The notes below the pieces were generated by a model. The model was not told where the DNA came from. It saw only the letters and a list, made by a program, of their open reading frames with translations, and did no database searches. A stretch of DNA of 64,000 bases, taken from NCBI GenBank assembly GCA_052035235.1, contig JBPOHT010000020.1, forward strand, positions 45,791 through 109,790, written 5' to 3'. Both the position numbers and the translations under genes were made by a program. Positions 25,444 to 33,377 of the stretch are shown here, piece after piece (positions within the stretch are counted from its first letter, which is position 1; each line of letters starts with the position of its first letter). Origin of the DNA: Solimonas_A sp052035235. GTDB lineage: Bacteria; Pseudomonadota; Gammaproteobacteria; Nevskiales; Nevskiaceae.

Positions 25444-25466
25444 CCCCTCTCCCGGTGGGAGAGGGG
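25444..25466. repeat. REP-like palindrome, second of the pair
   Basis: CCCTCTCCC, loop GGT, GGGAGAGGG, immediately upstream of the coq7/speD terminator. Confidence 0.65.
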
Positions 25467-25483
25467 AACCCTGGAACCAACGA

Positions 25484-25509
25484 AAAAGGCGGCCCGAAGG
25501 CCGCCTTTT
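25484..25509. terminator. Bidirectional terminator between coq7 and speD
   Basis: AAAAGGCGGCC (25484-25494), loop CGAA, GGCCGCCTTTT (25499-25509). A perfect 11-bp stem with A and T tails serves both convergent genes. Confidence 0.85.
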
Positions 25510-25529
25510 CCATGTCCCGCACCTGACCT

Positions 25530-26348
25530 TCAGCGCTGGATGTTCTTGCCGTAGAAGATCTCCATGATCTCGTGGTTGACGCGCTCGCGGATGCGGCGCG
25601 CTTCCTTGGGCGGCAGCTCGGAGGCACCTTCGCCGAACAGGTAGGTGTCCAGGTCCAGTTCCTTCAGGCGCATCTTCGTGTGGAAGATGTATTCCTGGTA
25701 CACGTTGACGTCCACCATCTGGTACTTGTCGCCCAGGTCCGGCGCGATGAAGTTCTGGATGGAGTCCACCTGGTGGTCGATGAAGTGCTTCATGCCGCGT
25801 ACGTTGCGGGTGAAGCCGCGCACGCGGTAGTCCATCACCACGATGTCGGACTCGAAGGACTTGATCAGGTAGTTCAGGGCCTTCAGCGGCGAGATCTTGC
25901 CGCAGGTCGACACGTCGATGTCGGCGCGGAAGGTCGAGATGCCGTTGTCCGGATGGGTTTCCGGATAGGTGTGGACGGTGATGTGCGACTTGTCCAGATG
26001 CGCTACCACCGAGTCCTTCTTGCCCTTGTCCTTCTTGCCCGGGGTCGGCAGGCCATCCAGGTGGCCTTCCGAGATCAGCATGGTCACCGAGGCGCCCTGC
26101 GGGTCGTAGTCCTGGCGCGCCACGTTGAGGACGTTGGCGCCGATGATGTTGGCAACCTCCGTCAGGATGTCGGTCAGGCGCTCGGCGTTATAGGCCTCGT
26201 CGATGTACTCGATGTATTCCTGCTGGTGCTCGCGCGAACGGGCATAGCAGATGTCGTAGATGTTGAACGACAGCGACTTGGTCAGGTTGTTGAAACCCAG
26301 CAGCTTGAGCTTCGGGTTGTTGGTGGGTTTGGTTCTAGCCTTGGCCAA
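25530..26348 (-). CDS. speD: S-adenosylmethionine decarboxylase proenzyme (E. coli SpeD type)
   Basis: The 272-residue proenzyme decarboxylates S-adenosylmethionine to supply aminopropyl groups for spermidine. It cleaves itself at Ser121 in the HLDKSHITVHTYPE motif to form the pyruvoyl cofactor. The sequence follows E. coli SpeD closely (GFNNLTKSLSFNIYDICYA; FRADIDVSTCGKISPLKALNYLI). A basic N-terminal stretch (MAKARTKPTNNPK) precedes the domain. No speE gene is nearby. A hairpin with a T run lies 21 bases upstream of the start. Confidence 0.97.
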   Translation of the reverse strand: MAKARTKPTNNPKLKLLGFNNLTKSLSFNIYDICYARSREHQQEYIEYIDEAYNAERLTDILTEVANIIGANVLNVARQDYDPQGASVTMLISEGHLDGLPTPGKKDKGKKDSVVAHLDKSHITVHTYPETHPDNGISTFRADIDVSTCGKISPLKALNYLIKSFESDIVVMDYRVRGFTRNVRGMKHFIDHQVDSIQNFIAPDLGDKYQMVDVNVYQEYIFHTKMRLKELDLDTYLFGEGASELPPKEARRIRERVNHEIMEIFYGKNIQR

Positions 26349-26368
26349 GGAGGTGTCCTCAGGAATAC

Positions 26369-26390
26369 AAAAACGGACCCCCGCGGGGTC
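26369..26390 (-). terminator. Terminator or attenuator ahead of speD
   Basis: On the minus strand GACCCC/GCG/GGGGTC (26390-26376) is followed by CGTTTTTG. It lies between the osmC-like gene and speD on the same strand, so it can end osmC transcription. An AT-rich box, GATAAAAT, lies just upstream of it at about 26420. If that box is the speD promoter, this hairpin would sit in the speD leader and could attenuate it. Confidence 0.6.
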
Positions 26391-26461
26391 GCCGCAGGGG
26401 TAGTAACGCGTAATTTTATCACCGATTCCGCGTCAGTTTCGCGACAACCGGTGCCGGCGGC

Positions 26462-26884
26462 TCATTCAGCCGCGCGAATCTCGTAGTCGTAGGTCACGTT
26501 GACCCCACCCTTCTTGAGCATGATGGAGGCCGAGCAATACTTCTCGGCGGAGAGCTCCACGGCCCTTTTGACGTGATTTTCCGCCAGATTCCGGCCCGTC
26601 ACCACGAAATGCAGGTGAATATCGGTGAAAACCTTGGGATCGGTTTCGGCGCGCTTGCTGTCCAGCTCGCACCAGACATCGGTCACGGTCTGGCGCGCCT
26701 TCTGCAGGATGTAGAGCACGTCCACCGCCGAGCAGGCGCCAACCCCCATCAGCAGGAGCTCCATCGGCCGGGGGCCCAGGTTGCGGCCGCCGATATCCGG
26801 CGGGCCGTCGATGACGATGGCATGGCCGCTGCCGCTTTCGGCGATGAACGTGGCCTTTTCGGCCCACTTGATGCGTGCTTTCAC
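26462..26884 (-). CDS. OsmC family protein (YhfA-like)
   Basis: The 140-residue protein has the OsmC/Ohr fold with the two conserved cysteines in GVGACSAVDVL and AEKYCSASIML, which reduce organic peroxides in characterised relatives. It is divergent from the crp-family gene, as yhfA is divergent from crp in E. coli, so the two probably share a regulatory region. Thiol peroxidase activity is expected but not shown for the YhfA branch. Confidence 0.9.
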   Translation of the reverse strand: MKARIKWAEKATFIAESGSGHAIVIDGPPDIGGRNLGPRPMELLLMGVGACSAVDVLYILQKARQTVTDVWCELDSKRAETDPKVFTDIHLHFVVTGRNLAENHVKRAVELSAEKYCSASIMLKKGGVNVTYDYEIRAAE

Positions 26885-26984
26885 AGGGCTCCGGAGCGTT
26901 TGTCTGACGGTAAGATACGGATCATTGTGGTATTTTCGCTCAAATCAAGCGGCGAAGTACCTTTTTGGGGAGAGGGAGTTTCCG

Positions 26985-27608
26985 ATGCTGGACAAGCCGG
27001 CCGTGCAGGCCTTCGTGGCGCAGGCCCATAAGAAAAGCTATCCGCCGAAGCACACGCTGATCCACGCGGGCGACGATCCCCAGTCTCTCTTCTACATCCT
27101 GGAAGGCTCGGTCAGCATTCTGCTGGAAGACGAGAATGGCCGCGAGATCGTGCTGGCCTACCTGAACCCCGGCGACTTCTTCGGCGAGATGTGCCTGTTC
27201 CCGGAGCAGCAGACCCGCACGGCGATCGTCCGCACCCGCAGCCCGACGCTGGTGGCCGAGATCGGCTACCAGGCCTTCCGCGGCTTCGTGCGCCAGCACC
27301 CGGAGATCATGTTCGAGGTCGCCGGCCAGCTGTCCGCGCGCCTGCGTGACACCAGCCGTCGCCTCGGCGACCTGGCCTTCCTCGACGTGGCCGGCCGCCT
27401 GGCCCATGCCCTGCTGGACCTGTCGAAGAAGCCGGACGCCCTGCCCAATCCCCGCGGCGTGCTGGTCAAGGTCAGCCGCCAGGAACTGGCGCGCATCGTC
27501 GGCTGCTCCCGCGAAATGGCCGGCCGCGTGCTGAAGAAGCTGGAAGAGGACGGCATGGTCGCCTCCCAGGGCCGCAGCATCCTGGTGCTGGGCATCAAGA
27601 AGCCCTGA
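26985..27608 (+). CDS. crp: Crp/Vfr/Clp-type transcription regulator
   Basis: The 207-residue protein has an N-terminal cyclic-nucleotide domain and a C-terminal winged helix. The phosphate-binding cassette reads FFGEMCLFPEQQTRTAIVRT: Gly-Glu and Arg of CRP are kept, but the Ser after Arg (Ser83 in E. coli) is Thr. The hinge segment DTSRRLGDLAFLDVAGRL and recognition helix CSREMAGRVLKKL match CRP closely, so similar DNA targets are expected. Whether the ligand is cAMP, as for Vfr, or c-di-GMP, as for Xanthomonas Clp, cannot be decided here. A class III cyclase at 44328-45650 could supply cAMP. Confidence 0.92.
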   Translation: MLDKPAVQAFVAQAHKKSYPPKHTLIHAGDDPQSLFYILEGSVSILLEDENGREIVLAYLNPGDFFGEMCLFPEQQTRTAIVRTRSPTLVAEIGYQAFRGFVRQHPEIMFEVAGQLSARLRDTSRRLGDLAFLDVAGRLAHALLDLSKKPDALPNPRGVLVKVSRQELARIVGCSREMAGRVLKKLEEDGMVASQGRSILVLGIKKP

Positions 27609-27630
27609 GCCGCAGCAGGCCTCACAACTA

Positions 27631-27656
27631 AAGAGCCGGCTTACGCCGGCTCTTTT
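27631..27656. terminator. Terminator between crp and trpC
   Basis: AAGAGCCGGC (27631-27640), loop TTAC, GCCGGCTCTT (27645-27654), then TT. It can serve both convergent genes. A 12-base tandem repeat (TTTCAGGCTTCG, twice plus a part) follows up to the trpC stop. Confidence 0.85.
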
Positions 27657-27684
27657 CGTTTCAGGCTTCGTTTCAGGCTTCGTT

Positions 27685-28482
27685 TCAGGCCACCAGTTTC
27701 GCCAGAGCCTGGCCGGGACTGGGCTGGCGCATCAGGGACTCGCCGATCAGGAAGCGGTGCACCTCGGCGTCGCGCATGCGCTTCACGTCGTCCGGCACGG
27801 CGATGCCGCTTTCGGTCACCACCTCGCAGTCCTTGGGCAAGCGCGGCAGAAGGTCCAGCGTCGTGTCCAGGCTGGTCTCGAAGGTCCGCAGGTTGCGGTT
27901 GTTGATACCCAGCAACAGCGGCCCGGCCAGCTGGGCCGACAGCACTTGGTCCAACTCAACGCCGTCGTGGATTTCCACCAGCACGTCCATGCCCAGCGAC
28001 TGCGCCAGGCCGTAGAGCTCGCGCAGCTGCCCCACCGACAGGCAGGCAGCGATCAACAGCACGCAGTCGGCGCCGATGGCGCGCGCCTCGATCACCTGCA
28101 GCGGATCCACCAGGAAATCCTTGCGGATCGCCGGCAACGCCACCGCCTTGCGGGCCGCCACCAGGTAATCGTTGTGGCCCTGGAAGAAGCGCTCGTCGGT
28201 CAGCACCGACAGGCAGGCAGCGCCATGCGCGGCGTACTCGCCGGCGATCCAGGCCGGGTCGAAGTCGGCCCGGATCACGCCCTTGCTGGGCGAGGCCTTC
28301 TTGATCTCGGCGATCACGCCAGCGCGTCCGGCGGTCACGGCCGAGCGCAGCGCCGCCTGGAAGCCACGGACGCGGTCGGCAGCACCGGCCAGCTCTTCCA
28401 GCGTGGACAGGGAGTACTTCTGCTTCAGCGCACGGATTTCGTCGCGCTTCACTTCAACGATGCGTTCGAGGATGTCGGCCAT
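27685..28482 (-). CDS. trpC: Indole-3-glycerol-phosphate synthase
   Basis: The 265-residue TIM-barrel enzyme closes the indole ring in tryptophan synthesis. Motifs are AEIKKASPSKGVIRADFDP, LIAACLS, LLGINNRNLRTFETSLD and VTESGIAVPDDV. It is a monofunctional TrpC without the TrpF domain. It is the last gene of the trpEGDC run, separated from trpD by 49 bases that hold a GTAG-type hairpin. Confidence 0.97.
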   Translation of the reverse strand: MADILERIVEVKRDEIRALKQKYSLSTLEELAGAADRVRGFQAALRSAVTAGRAGVIAEIKKASPSKGVIRADFDPAWIAGEYAAHGAACLSVLTDERFFQGHNDYLVAARKAVALPAIRKDFLVDPLQVIEARAIGADCVLLIAACLSVGQLRELYGLAQSLGMDVLVEIHDGVELDQVLSAQLAGPLLLGINNRNLRTFETSLDTTLDLLPRLPKDCEVVTESGIAVPDDVKRMRDAEVHRFLIGESLMRQPSPGQALAKLVA

Positions 28483-28497
28483 GTTGGTTTCCTGATC

Positions 28498-28525
28498 TGT
28501 AGGAGCCAGCTTGCTGGCTCCTACA
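28498..28525. repeat. GTAG-type REP hairpin between trpD and trpC
   Basis: TGTAGGAGCCAGC and GCTGGCTCCTACA form a perfect 13-bp stem around TT. The GTAG foot resembles REP elements described in Pseudomonas and Stenotrophomonas. Position inside an operon means it may influence mRNA stability downstream of trpD. Confidence 0.7.
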
Positions 28526-28531
28526 GGTTGA

Positions 28532-29566
28532 TCATTTCCCGGCGATGCTGCGGGTAGCCGCCACGAACTCGTCCAGCTTGGCGCGCGCGGCGCCGCTGCC
28601 GATGGCGTGGCGGGCCTTGGCGATGCCGTCGTGGATGCTGGTCACCAGATTGGCGGCGTAGAGGGCGGCGCCGGCATTGAGCGAGACGATGTCGCGGGCC
28701 ACGCCGTCACGGTTGTCCAGCGCCTCCAGCAGGCGCGCCTTCGACTCCTGCGCATCGTCCACGCGCAACTGCCGGGTGGAGGACATGGCCAGGCCGAAGT
28801 CCTCCGGGTGGATCTCGTACTCGCGCACCTGGCCGTCCACCAGCTCACCCACCAGCGTACTGGCGCCGAGCGTGATCTCGTCGAGGTTGTCCTTGCCCCA
28901 GACCACCAGCGCGCGTTGCACGCCGAGCTTCTGCAGCGCCCGCACCTGGATGCCGACCAGGTCCGGGTGGAACACGCCCATCAGCATGTTCGGCGCGCCG
29001 GCCGGGTTGGTCAGCGGGCCCAGGATGTTGAACACCGTGCGCACGCCCATCTCCTTGCGCACCGGCCCCACGGCCTTCATCGCCGGGTGGTGGATCGGCG
29101 CGAACATGAAGCCGATGCCGCAGCGCTCGATGCAGGCAGCGACCTGCGCCGGCTGCAGCTCGATCACCGCGCCCAGCGCCTCCAGCACGTCGGCCGAGCC
29201 GGACTTGGAGGAGACGCTGCGGTTGCCGTGCTTGGCCACGCGCGCACCCGCCGCCGCCGCCACGAAGATCGACGCAGTGGAGATGTTGAAGGTGTGTGCG
29301 CCGTCGCCGCCGGTGCCGACGATATCGACGAAATGCGGATGCGGCGGTGTCTCCACCTTGAGCGCGAACTCACGCATCACCTGCGCGGCGGCGGCGATCT
29401 CGCCCACCGTCTCCTTCTTCACCCGCAGGCCGGTGAGGATCGCCGACATCATCACCGGCGACACCTCGCCGCGCATGATCTGGCGCATCAGGTCCATCAT
29501 CTCGTCGGGGAAGATCTCGCGATGCTCGATCAGGCGCTGCAGCGCTTCCTGCGGAGTGATGCTCAT
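28532..29566 (-). CDS. trpD: Anthranilate phosphoribosyltransferase
   Basis: The 344-residue enzyme joins anthranilate and PRPP. The glycine-rich GTGGDGAHTFNIST site, KHGNRSVSSKSGSADVLEALG and the NPAGAPNMLMGVFH segment are all present. The ATG at 29566 follows the trpG stop within three bases, with GGAGG upstream inside the trpG end. It is a separate protein, not a TrpGD fusion. Confidence 0.97.
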   Translation of the reverse strand: MSITPQEALQRLIEHREIFPDEMMDLMRQIMRGEVSPVMMSAILTGLRVKKETVGEIAAAAQVMREFALKVETPPHPHFVDIVGTGGDGAHTFNISTASIFVAAAAGARVAKHGNRSVSSKSGSADVLEALGAVIELQPAQVAACIERCGIGFMFAPIHHPAMKAVGPVRKEMGVRTVFNILGPLTNPAGAPNMLMGVFHPDLVGIQVRALQKLGVQRALVVWGKDNLDEITLGASTLVGELVDGQVREYEIHPEDFGLAMSSTRQLRVDDAQESKARLLEALDNRDGVARDIVSLNAGAALYAANLVTSIHDGIAKARHAIGSGAARAKLDEFVAATRSIAGK

Positions 29567-29568
29567 GA

Positions 29569-30150
29569 TCAATATGCCTCCAGGAAATTCTTCAGCAACT
29601 GGTGCCCGTGCTCCGTCAGGATCGACTCCGGATGGAACTGCACGCCCTCGATCGGCAGCGTCCTGTGGCGCAGGCCCATGATCTCGTCGCGGCTGCCGTC
29701 CGGCTTCTGTGTCCAGGCCGTGATCTCCAGTTCCTTGGGCAGCGTCGCTTCCTCCACGATCAGCGAGTGGTAGCGCGTCGCCGTGTAGGGGCTGGGCAGG
29801 CCGCGGAACACGCCGGTGTCGGCATGGTGGATCGGGCTGACCTTGCCGTGCATGACCTCGCGGGCGCGCTTCACCACGCCACCGAAGGCCTGGCCGATGG
29901 ACTGGTGGCCCAGGCACACGCCCAGGATCGGGAACTGCCCCTTGAGCTGCGCGATCAGGTCCAGGCAGATGCCCGCCTCGTTCGGCGTGCAGGGGCCCGG
30001 CGACAGGATGATGTGGCTGGGCTTGAGCGCCGCCACCTCGTCCACCGTGATCTGGTCGTTGCGGTGCACCGCGACCTCCGCCCCCAGCTCCCCGAAGTAC
30101 TGCACGAGGTTGTAGGTGAAGGAGTCATAGTTATCCACCATGACGATCAT
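29569..30150 (-). CDS. trpG: Anthranilate synthase glutamine amidotransferase component
   Basis: The 193-residue class I glutamine amidotransferase supplies ammonia to TrpE. The catalytic Cys is in LGVCLGHQSIGQAFGG, and the His-Glu pair is in GVQFHPESI; the oxyanion glycine is in LSPGPCTP. The start MIVMVDNYDSF at 30150 overlaps the trpE stop by four bases. It may also serve p-aminobenzoate synthesis as PabA. Confidence 0.96.
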   Translation of the reverse strand: MIVMVDNYDSFTYNLVQYFGELGAEVAVHRNDQITVDEVAALKPSHIILSPGPCTPNEAGICLDLIAQLKGQFPILGVCLGHQSIGQAFGGVVKRAREVMHGKVSPIHHADTGVFRGLPSPYTATRYHSLIVEEATLPKELEITAWTQKPDGSRDEIMGLRHRTLPIEGVQFHPESILTEHGHQLLKNFLEAY

Positions 30151-31583
30151 GACGAAGCCTCCGCGGCGGCGTTCATCATTGCGCGCGCCTTGTTCATGGT
30201 TTCGGTCCACTCCGATTCGGGCACCGAGTCGGCCACCACGCCGGCACCGGCCTGCACGTGCACCTGGCCGTCCTTGATCACCGCGGTGCGGATCGCAATC
30301 GCCGTGTCCATGTTGCCATCCCAGCCGAGGTAGCCGACGGCGCCGCCGTAGATGCCGCGCTTGACCGGCTCCAGTTCCTGGATGATCTCCATGGCACGCA
30401 CCTTGGGCGCACCGGAGAGCGTGCCCGCCGGGAAGGTGGCGGCCAGGGCATCCAGCGCATCCACGCCGGGCTTGAGCTGGCCGGTGACGTTGCTGACGAT
30501 GTGCATCACGTGGCTGTAGCGCTCGATCACCATCTTGTCGGTCAGCTTGACGCTGCCGGTGCCGGAGACGCGGCCCACGTCATTGCGGCCCAGGTCGATC
30601 AGCATCAGGTGCTCGGCGATCTCCTTCGGATCGGCCAGCAGCTCCTGCTCCAGCGCGTGGTCCTCCTCGGGCGTGGCGCCGCGCTTGCGGGTGCCGGCGA
30701 TGGGGCGCACGGTGACGCCGCCGTCCTGCACGCGCACCAGGATCTCCGGGCTGGAACCCACCACGTGGTGATCACCCAGGTCCATGCAGTACATGTAGGG
30801 CGAAGGGTTCAGACGGCGGATGGCGCGGTACAGCCGCGCCGGGTCGGCCTTGAACGGCGCCGACATCCGCTGCGACGGCACCACCTGCATGCAATCGCCC
30901 GCCGCGATGTATTCCTTGACGCGGTTCACCGCCGCGCAGAAGCGCTCCTCACCGAAGCCGGAGTGGAAATCCAGCGGCTTGGCGGGGCCGCTGTGATGCG
31001 GCGCCCGCGGCAGGGCCAGCGGCTCGGCCAGCTTGCTGGCGATCTCGTCCAGCCGGCGCTCGGCACGCTCCAGGTCCTCCTTCGAAGACGGGTCGGCGTG
31101 CACCACCAGGGTCATGGTGGCGCGCAGGTTGTCGAACACCACCACTTCTTCGGACAGCATCAGCAGGATGTCCGGCGTGCCCACCGGGTCCGGCTTGGGC
31201 CGGTCCAGGCGCGGCTCGAAGTAGCGCACACAGTCGTAGCCGAAGTAGCCCACCAGGCCACCGCTGAAGCGCAGCGGCTTTTCCGACGGCTGCGGGCGCA
31301 CCCGCTGCTGGTATTCCCGCACGAAGGCAATGGGATCGGCGACCTCGGCCTCTTCCACCGGGCGGCCGTCGCGCTCCACCGTCACGTGGTGGCCGCGCAC
31401 CTTCAGCACCTCGCGGCAGGGCAGGCCGATGAAGCTGTAACGGCCCCACTGGTCGCCGCCATGGACGGATTCCAGCAGGTAGGAATAGGGCTTGTGGGCA
31501 AGCTTGAGATAGACCCCGACGGCGGTGTCGAGATCGCCCGGCAGTTCACGCGTGAGCGCGATGCGGTTGTAGTTGGCAGACAT
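30147..31583 (-). CDS. trpE: Anthranilate synthase component I
   Basis: The 478-residue protein converts chorismate to anthranilate. The chorismate-binding domain shows SPEILVRVQDG, PIAGTRKRGATPEED, DLGRNDVGRVS and the C-terminal GAVGYLGWDGNMDTAIAIRTA motif. The N-terminal LLESVHGGDQWGRYSFIGLP carries the Ser typical of tryptophan feedback sites. It is preceded by a GC hairpin and a Trp-rich leader peptide. The phosphoglycolate phosphatase gene commonly found between rpe and trpE is missing. Confidence 0.97.
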   Translation of the reverse strand: MSANYNRIALTRELPGDLDTAVGVYLKLAHKPYSYLLESVHGGDQWGRYSFIGLPCREVLKVRGHHVTVERDGRPVEEAEVADPIAFVREYQQRVRPQPSEKPLRFSGGLVGYFGYDCVRYFEPRLDRPKPDPVGTPDILLMLSEEVVVFDNLRATMTLVVHADPSSKEDLERAERRLDEIASKLAEPLALPRAPHHSGPAKPLDFHSGFGEERFCAAVNRVKEYIAAGDCMQVVPSQRMSAPFKADPARLYRAIRRLNPSPYMYCMDLGDHHVVGSSPEILVRVQDGGVTVRPIAGTRKRGATPEEDHALEQELLADPKEIAEHLMLIDLGRNDVGRVSGTGSVKLTDKMVIERYSHVMHIVSNVTGQLKPGVDALDALAATFPAGTLSGAPKVRAMEIIQELEPVKRGIYGGAVGYLGWDGNMDTAIAIRTAVIKDGQVHVQAGAGVVADSVPESEWTETMNKARAMMNAAAEASS

Positions 31584-31598
31584 CAGACTTCCTTTTGA

Positions 31599-31618
31599 CG
31601 CGCCCCGCCGCGGGCGCG
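31599..31618 (-). promoter_or_regulatory. GC hairpin ahead of trpE, possible attenuator stem
   Basis: CGCGCCC (31599-31605) and GGGCGCG (31612-31618) form a 7-bp GC stem between the leader peptide and the trpE ribosome-binding site (AGGAAG). No T run follows, so this is not a standard intrinsic terminator. It may act on translation or Rho access instead. Confidence 0.5.
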
Positions 31619-31665
31619 GCGAGTGTGATTATTGATTGAACTTTACAGTTTCAGATGATCAATCG

Positions 31666-31722
31666 TCACCAGCGCCATCGTGCCGACGGCGTCTGCGCTG
31701 CGAGCTTGCGGAAGGTCTTCAT
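31666..31722 (-). CDS. trpL: Candidate trp leader peptide with two Trp codons
   Basis: A short frame encodes the 18-residue peptide MKTFRKLAAQTPSARWRW, ending TGG CGC TGG TGA. It starts nine bases after the rpe stop and ends 82 bases upstream of trpE. Two tryptophan codons directly before the stop are the hallmark of leader peptides used for tryptophan-sensing attenuation. The segment after the stop is AT-rich with short inverted repeats (GATTGA/TCAATC) and then the GC hairpin at 31599-31618. Translation is inferred; only a weak GGCGG precedes the ATG. Confidence 0.6.
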   Translation of the reverse strand: MKTFRKLAAQTPSARWRW

Positions 31723-31731
31723 GCCGCCATT

Positions 31732-32424
31732 CTAGCCGTTGGCGATGGCGCTGCGCATCGCCTGGATCGTGCCGGCATAGTCCTTGGCATTGAAGATGGC
31801 CGAGCCGGCCACGAAGGTATCGGCGCCGGCGGCGGCGATCTCGCCGATGTTGTCCACCTTCACCCCGCCGTCGATCTCCAGGCGGATCTCACGGCCGGTG
31901 GCGGCGGTGTAGGCGTCGATCTTGGCCCGGGCCTGGCTCAGCTTGGTCAGGGCCGAGGGCAGGAAGGACTGCCCGCCGAAGCCCGGGTTGACCGACATCA
32001 GCAGCACCATGTCGACCTTGTCCATGACGTAGTCCAGGTAGCTCAGCGGCGTGGCCGGGTTGAACACCAGTCCGGACTTGCAGCCGGCATCGCGGATCGC
32101 CTGCAGGCTGCGGTCCACATGCTTGGTCGCCTCCGGATGGAAGGTCACGTAGTCGGCGCCGGCCTTGCAGAACAGCTGGGCCAGGGCGTCCACCGGCTCC
32201 ACCATCAGGTGCACGTCGATCGGCGCCTTGATGCCGTACTTGCGCAGGGCCTCGCAGATGGTGGGCCCGAAGGTCAGGTTCGGCACGTAATGGTTGTCCA
32301 TCACGTCGAAATGGACGATGTCGGCACCGGCCGCCAGCACGCGCTGCACGTCCTCGCCCAGGCGGGCCAGGTCGGCGGACAGGATGGAAGGCGCGATCAG
32401 GGGCGGAAGCTTGCTCTTGGACAT
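31732..32424 (-). CDS. rpe: Ribulose-phosphate 3-epimerase
   Basis: The 230-residue TIM-barrel enzyme interconverts ribulose-5-phosphate and xylulose-5-phosphate. Motifs are LIAPSILSADLARLGED, HFDVMDNHYVPNLTFGP, VLLMSVNPGFGGQSF and LEIDGGV, with the metal His and Asp residues in place. The ATG at 32424 is preferred to a GTG three codons upstream. It lies just upstream of the trp leader on the same strand, so rpe transcripts may read into trpE. Confidence 0.97.
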   Translation of the reverse strand: MSKSKLPPLIAPSILSADLARLGEDVQRVLAAGADIVHFDVMDNHYVPNLTFGPTICEALRKYGIKAPIDVHLMVEPVDALAQLFCKAGADYVTFHPEATKHVDRSLQAIRDAGCKSGLVFNPATPLSYLDYVMDKVDMVLLMSVNPGFGGQSFLPSALTKLSQARAKIDAYTAATGREIRLEIDGGVKVDNIGEIAAAGADTFVAGSAIFNAKDYAGTIQAMRSAIANG

Positions 32425-32448
32425 TGGCGGCACCGGCGATGGGACGCG

Positions 32449-32454
32449 TATTAT
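32449..32454 (+). promoter_or_regulatory. Possible -10 box of purC
   Basis: TATTAT in the short divergent gap between rpe and purC, 32 bases before the purC ATG. A TTGGCG 19 bases upstream is a poor -35. Weak call. Confidence 0.3.
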
Positions 32455-32485
32455 CCGATTTTTCCCCGCCTACTGTAGCCCTCAC

Positions 32486-33370
32486 ATGGCCGCCCTCTAC
32501 GAATCGACGATCACCAGCCTGCCCCGCATCCACGGAGGCAAGGTGCGCGACATCTTCGCCCTGGGCGACAAGCACATGCTGATCGTCACCAGCGACCGCC
32601 TGTCCGCCTTCGACGTGATCATGCCCCGCCCCATCCCGGGCAAGGGCGCCGTGCTCAACGCCGTGACCGAGTTCTGGATGCAGCGCTTCGCCGGGCTGAT
32701 CCCCAACCACTCCGCGCCCGGCATCAACCTGGCCGACTGGCTGACCCCGGCCGAGCTGGCCGAGTGCCAGGGCCGCGCCGTGGTGGTCAAGAAGCTCAAG
32801 GCGATCCCGGTGGAATGCGTGGCGCGCGGCTACCTGATCGGCAGCGGCTGGAAGGACTACCAGCGCACGGGCGCGGTCTGCGGCATCCCCCTGCCCGCCG
32901 GCCTGCAGCTGGCGCAGCAGCTGCCCGAGCCGATCTTCACCCCCGCCGACAAGGCCCCGGCCGGCCAGCACGACGAGAACATCTCCTTCGCCGAGGTCGA
33001 GGCCAAGCTCGGCAAGGACCTGGCCGCGCAGCTGCGCGACGTGACGCTCACGATCTACCGCCAGGCCGCCGAGTACGCCCTGGGCCGCGGCATCATCATC
33101 GCCGACACCAAGTTCGAGTTCGGCCTGGACGAGGATGGCCGCCTGCACCTGATCGACGAGGTGCTGACCCCGGACTCCTCGCGCTTCTGGGACGCCGAGG
33201 GCTACCGCCCCGGCATCAGCCCGCCGAGCTTCGACAAGCAGATCGTGCGCGACTACCTGGAAACCCTGGACTGGGACAAGAAGGCCCCCGGCCCGGCCCT
33301 GCCGGACGAGATCGTCGAGCGCACCGGCGCCCGCTACCGCGAGGCCCAGCGGCGGCTCACGGGCGCCTGA
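32486..33370 (+). CDS. purC: Phosphoribosylaminoimidazole-succinocarboxamide synthase
   Basis: The 294-residue SAICAR synthetase adds aspartate to CAIR in purine synthesis. It is the longer, yeast-ADE1-like form: GGKVRDIF at the N-terminus, VTSDRLSAFDV, PVECVARGYLIGSGWKDY, and IADTKFEFG with LIDEVLTPDSSRFW. The ATG at 32486 gives MAALYEST and suits the family. The enzyme is cytoplasmic and the gene is apparently monocistronic. Confidence 0.97.
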   Translation: MAALYESTITSLPRIHGGKVRDIFALGDKHMLIVTSDRLSAFDVIMPRPIPGKGAVLNAVTEFWMQRFAGLIPNHSAPGINLADWLTPAELAECQGRAVVVKKLKAIPVECVARGYLIGSGWKDYQRTGAVCGIPLPAGLQLAQQLPEPIFTPADKAPAGQHDENISFAEVEAKLGKDLAAQLRDVTLTIYRQAAEYALGRGIIIADTKFEFGLDEDGRLHLIDEVLTPDSSRFWDAEGYRPGISPPSFDKQIVRDYLETLDWDKKAPGPALPDEIVERTGARYREAQRRLTGA

Positions 33371-33377
33371 ACGCCCA

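Noticed and set aside
27657..27690. Short tandem repeat TTTCAGGCTTCG as a CRISPR-like or regulatory array
   Set aside because: Only two full units of 12 bases with no spacers, lying at the trpC stop; a small slippage duplication is enough to explain it.
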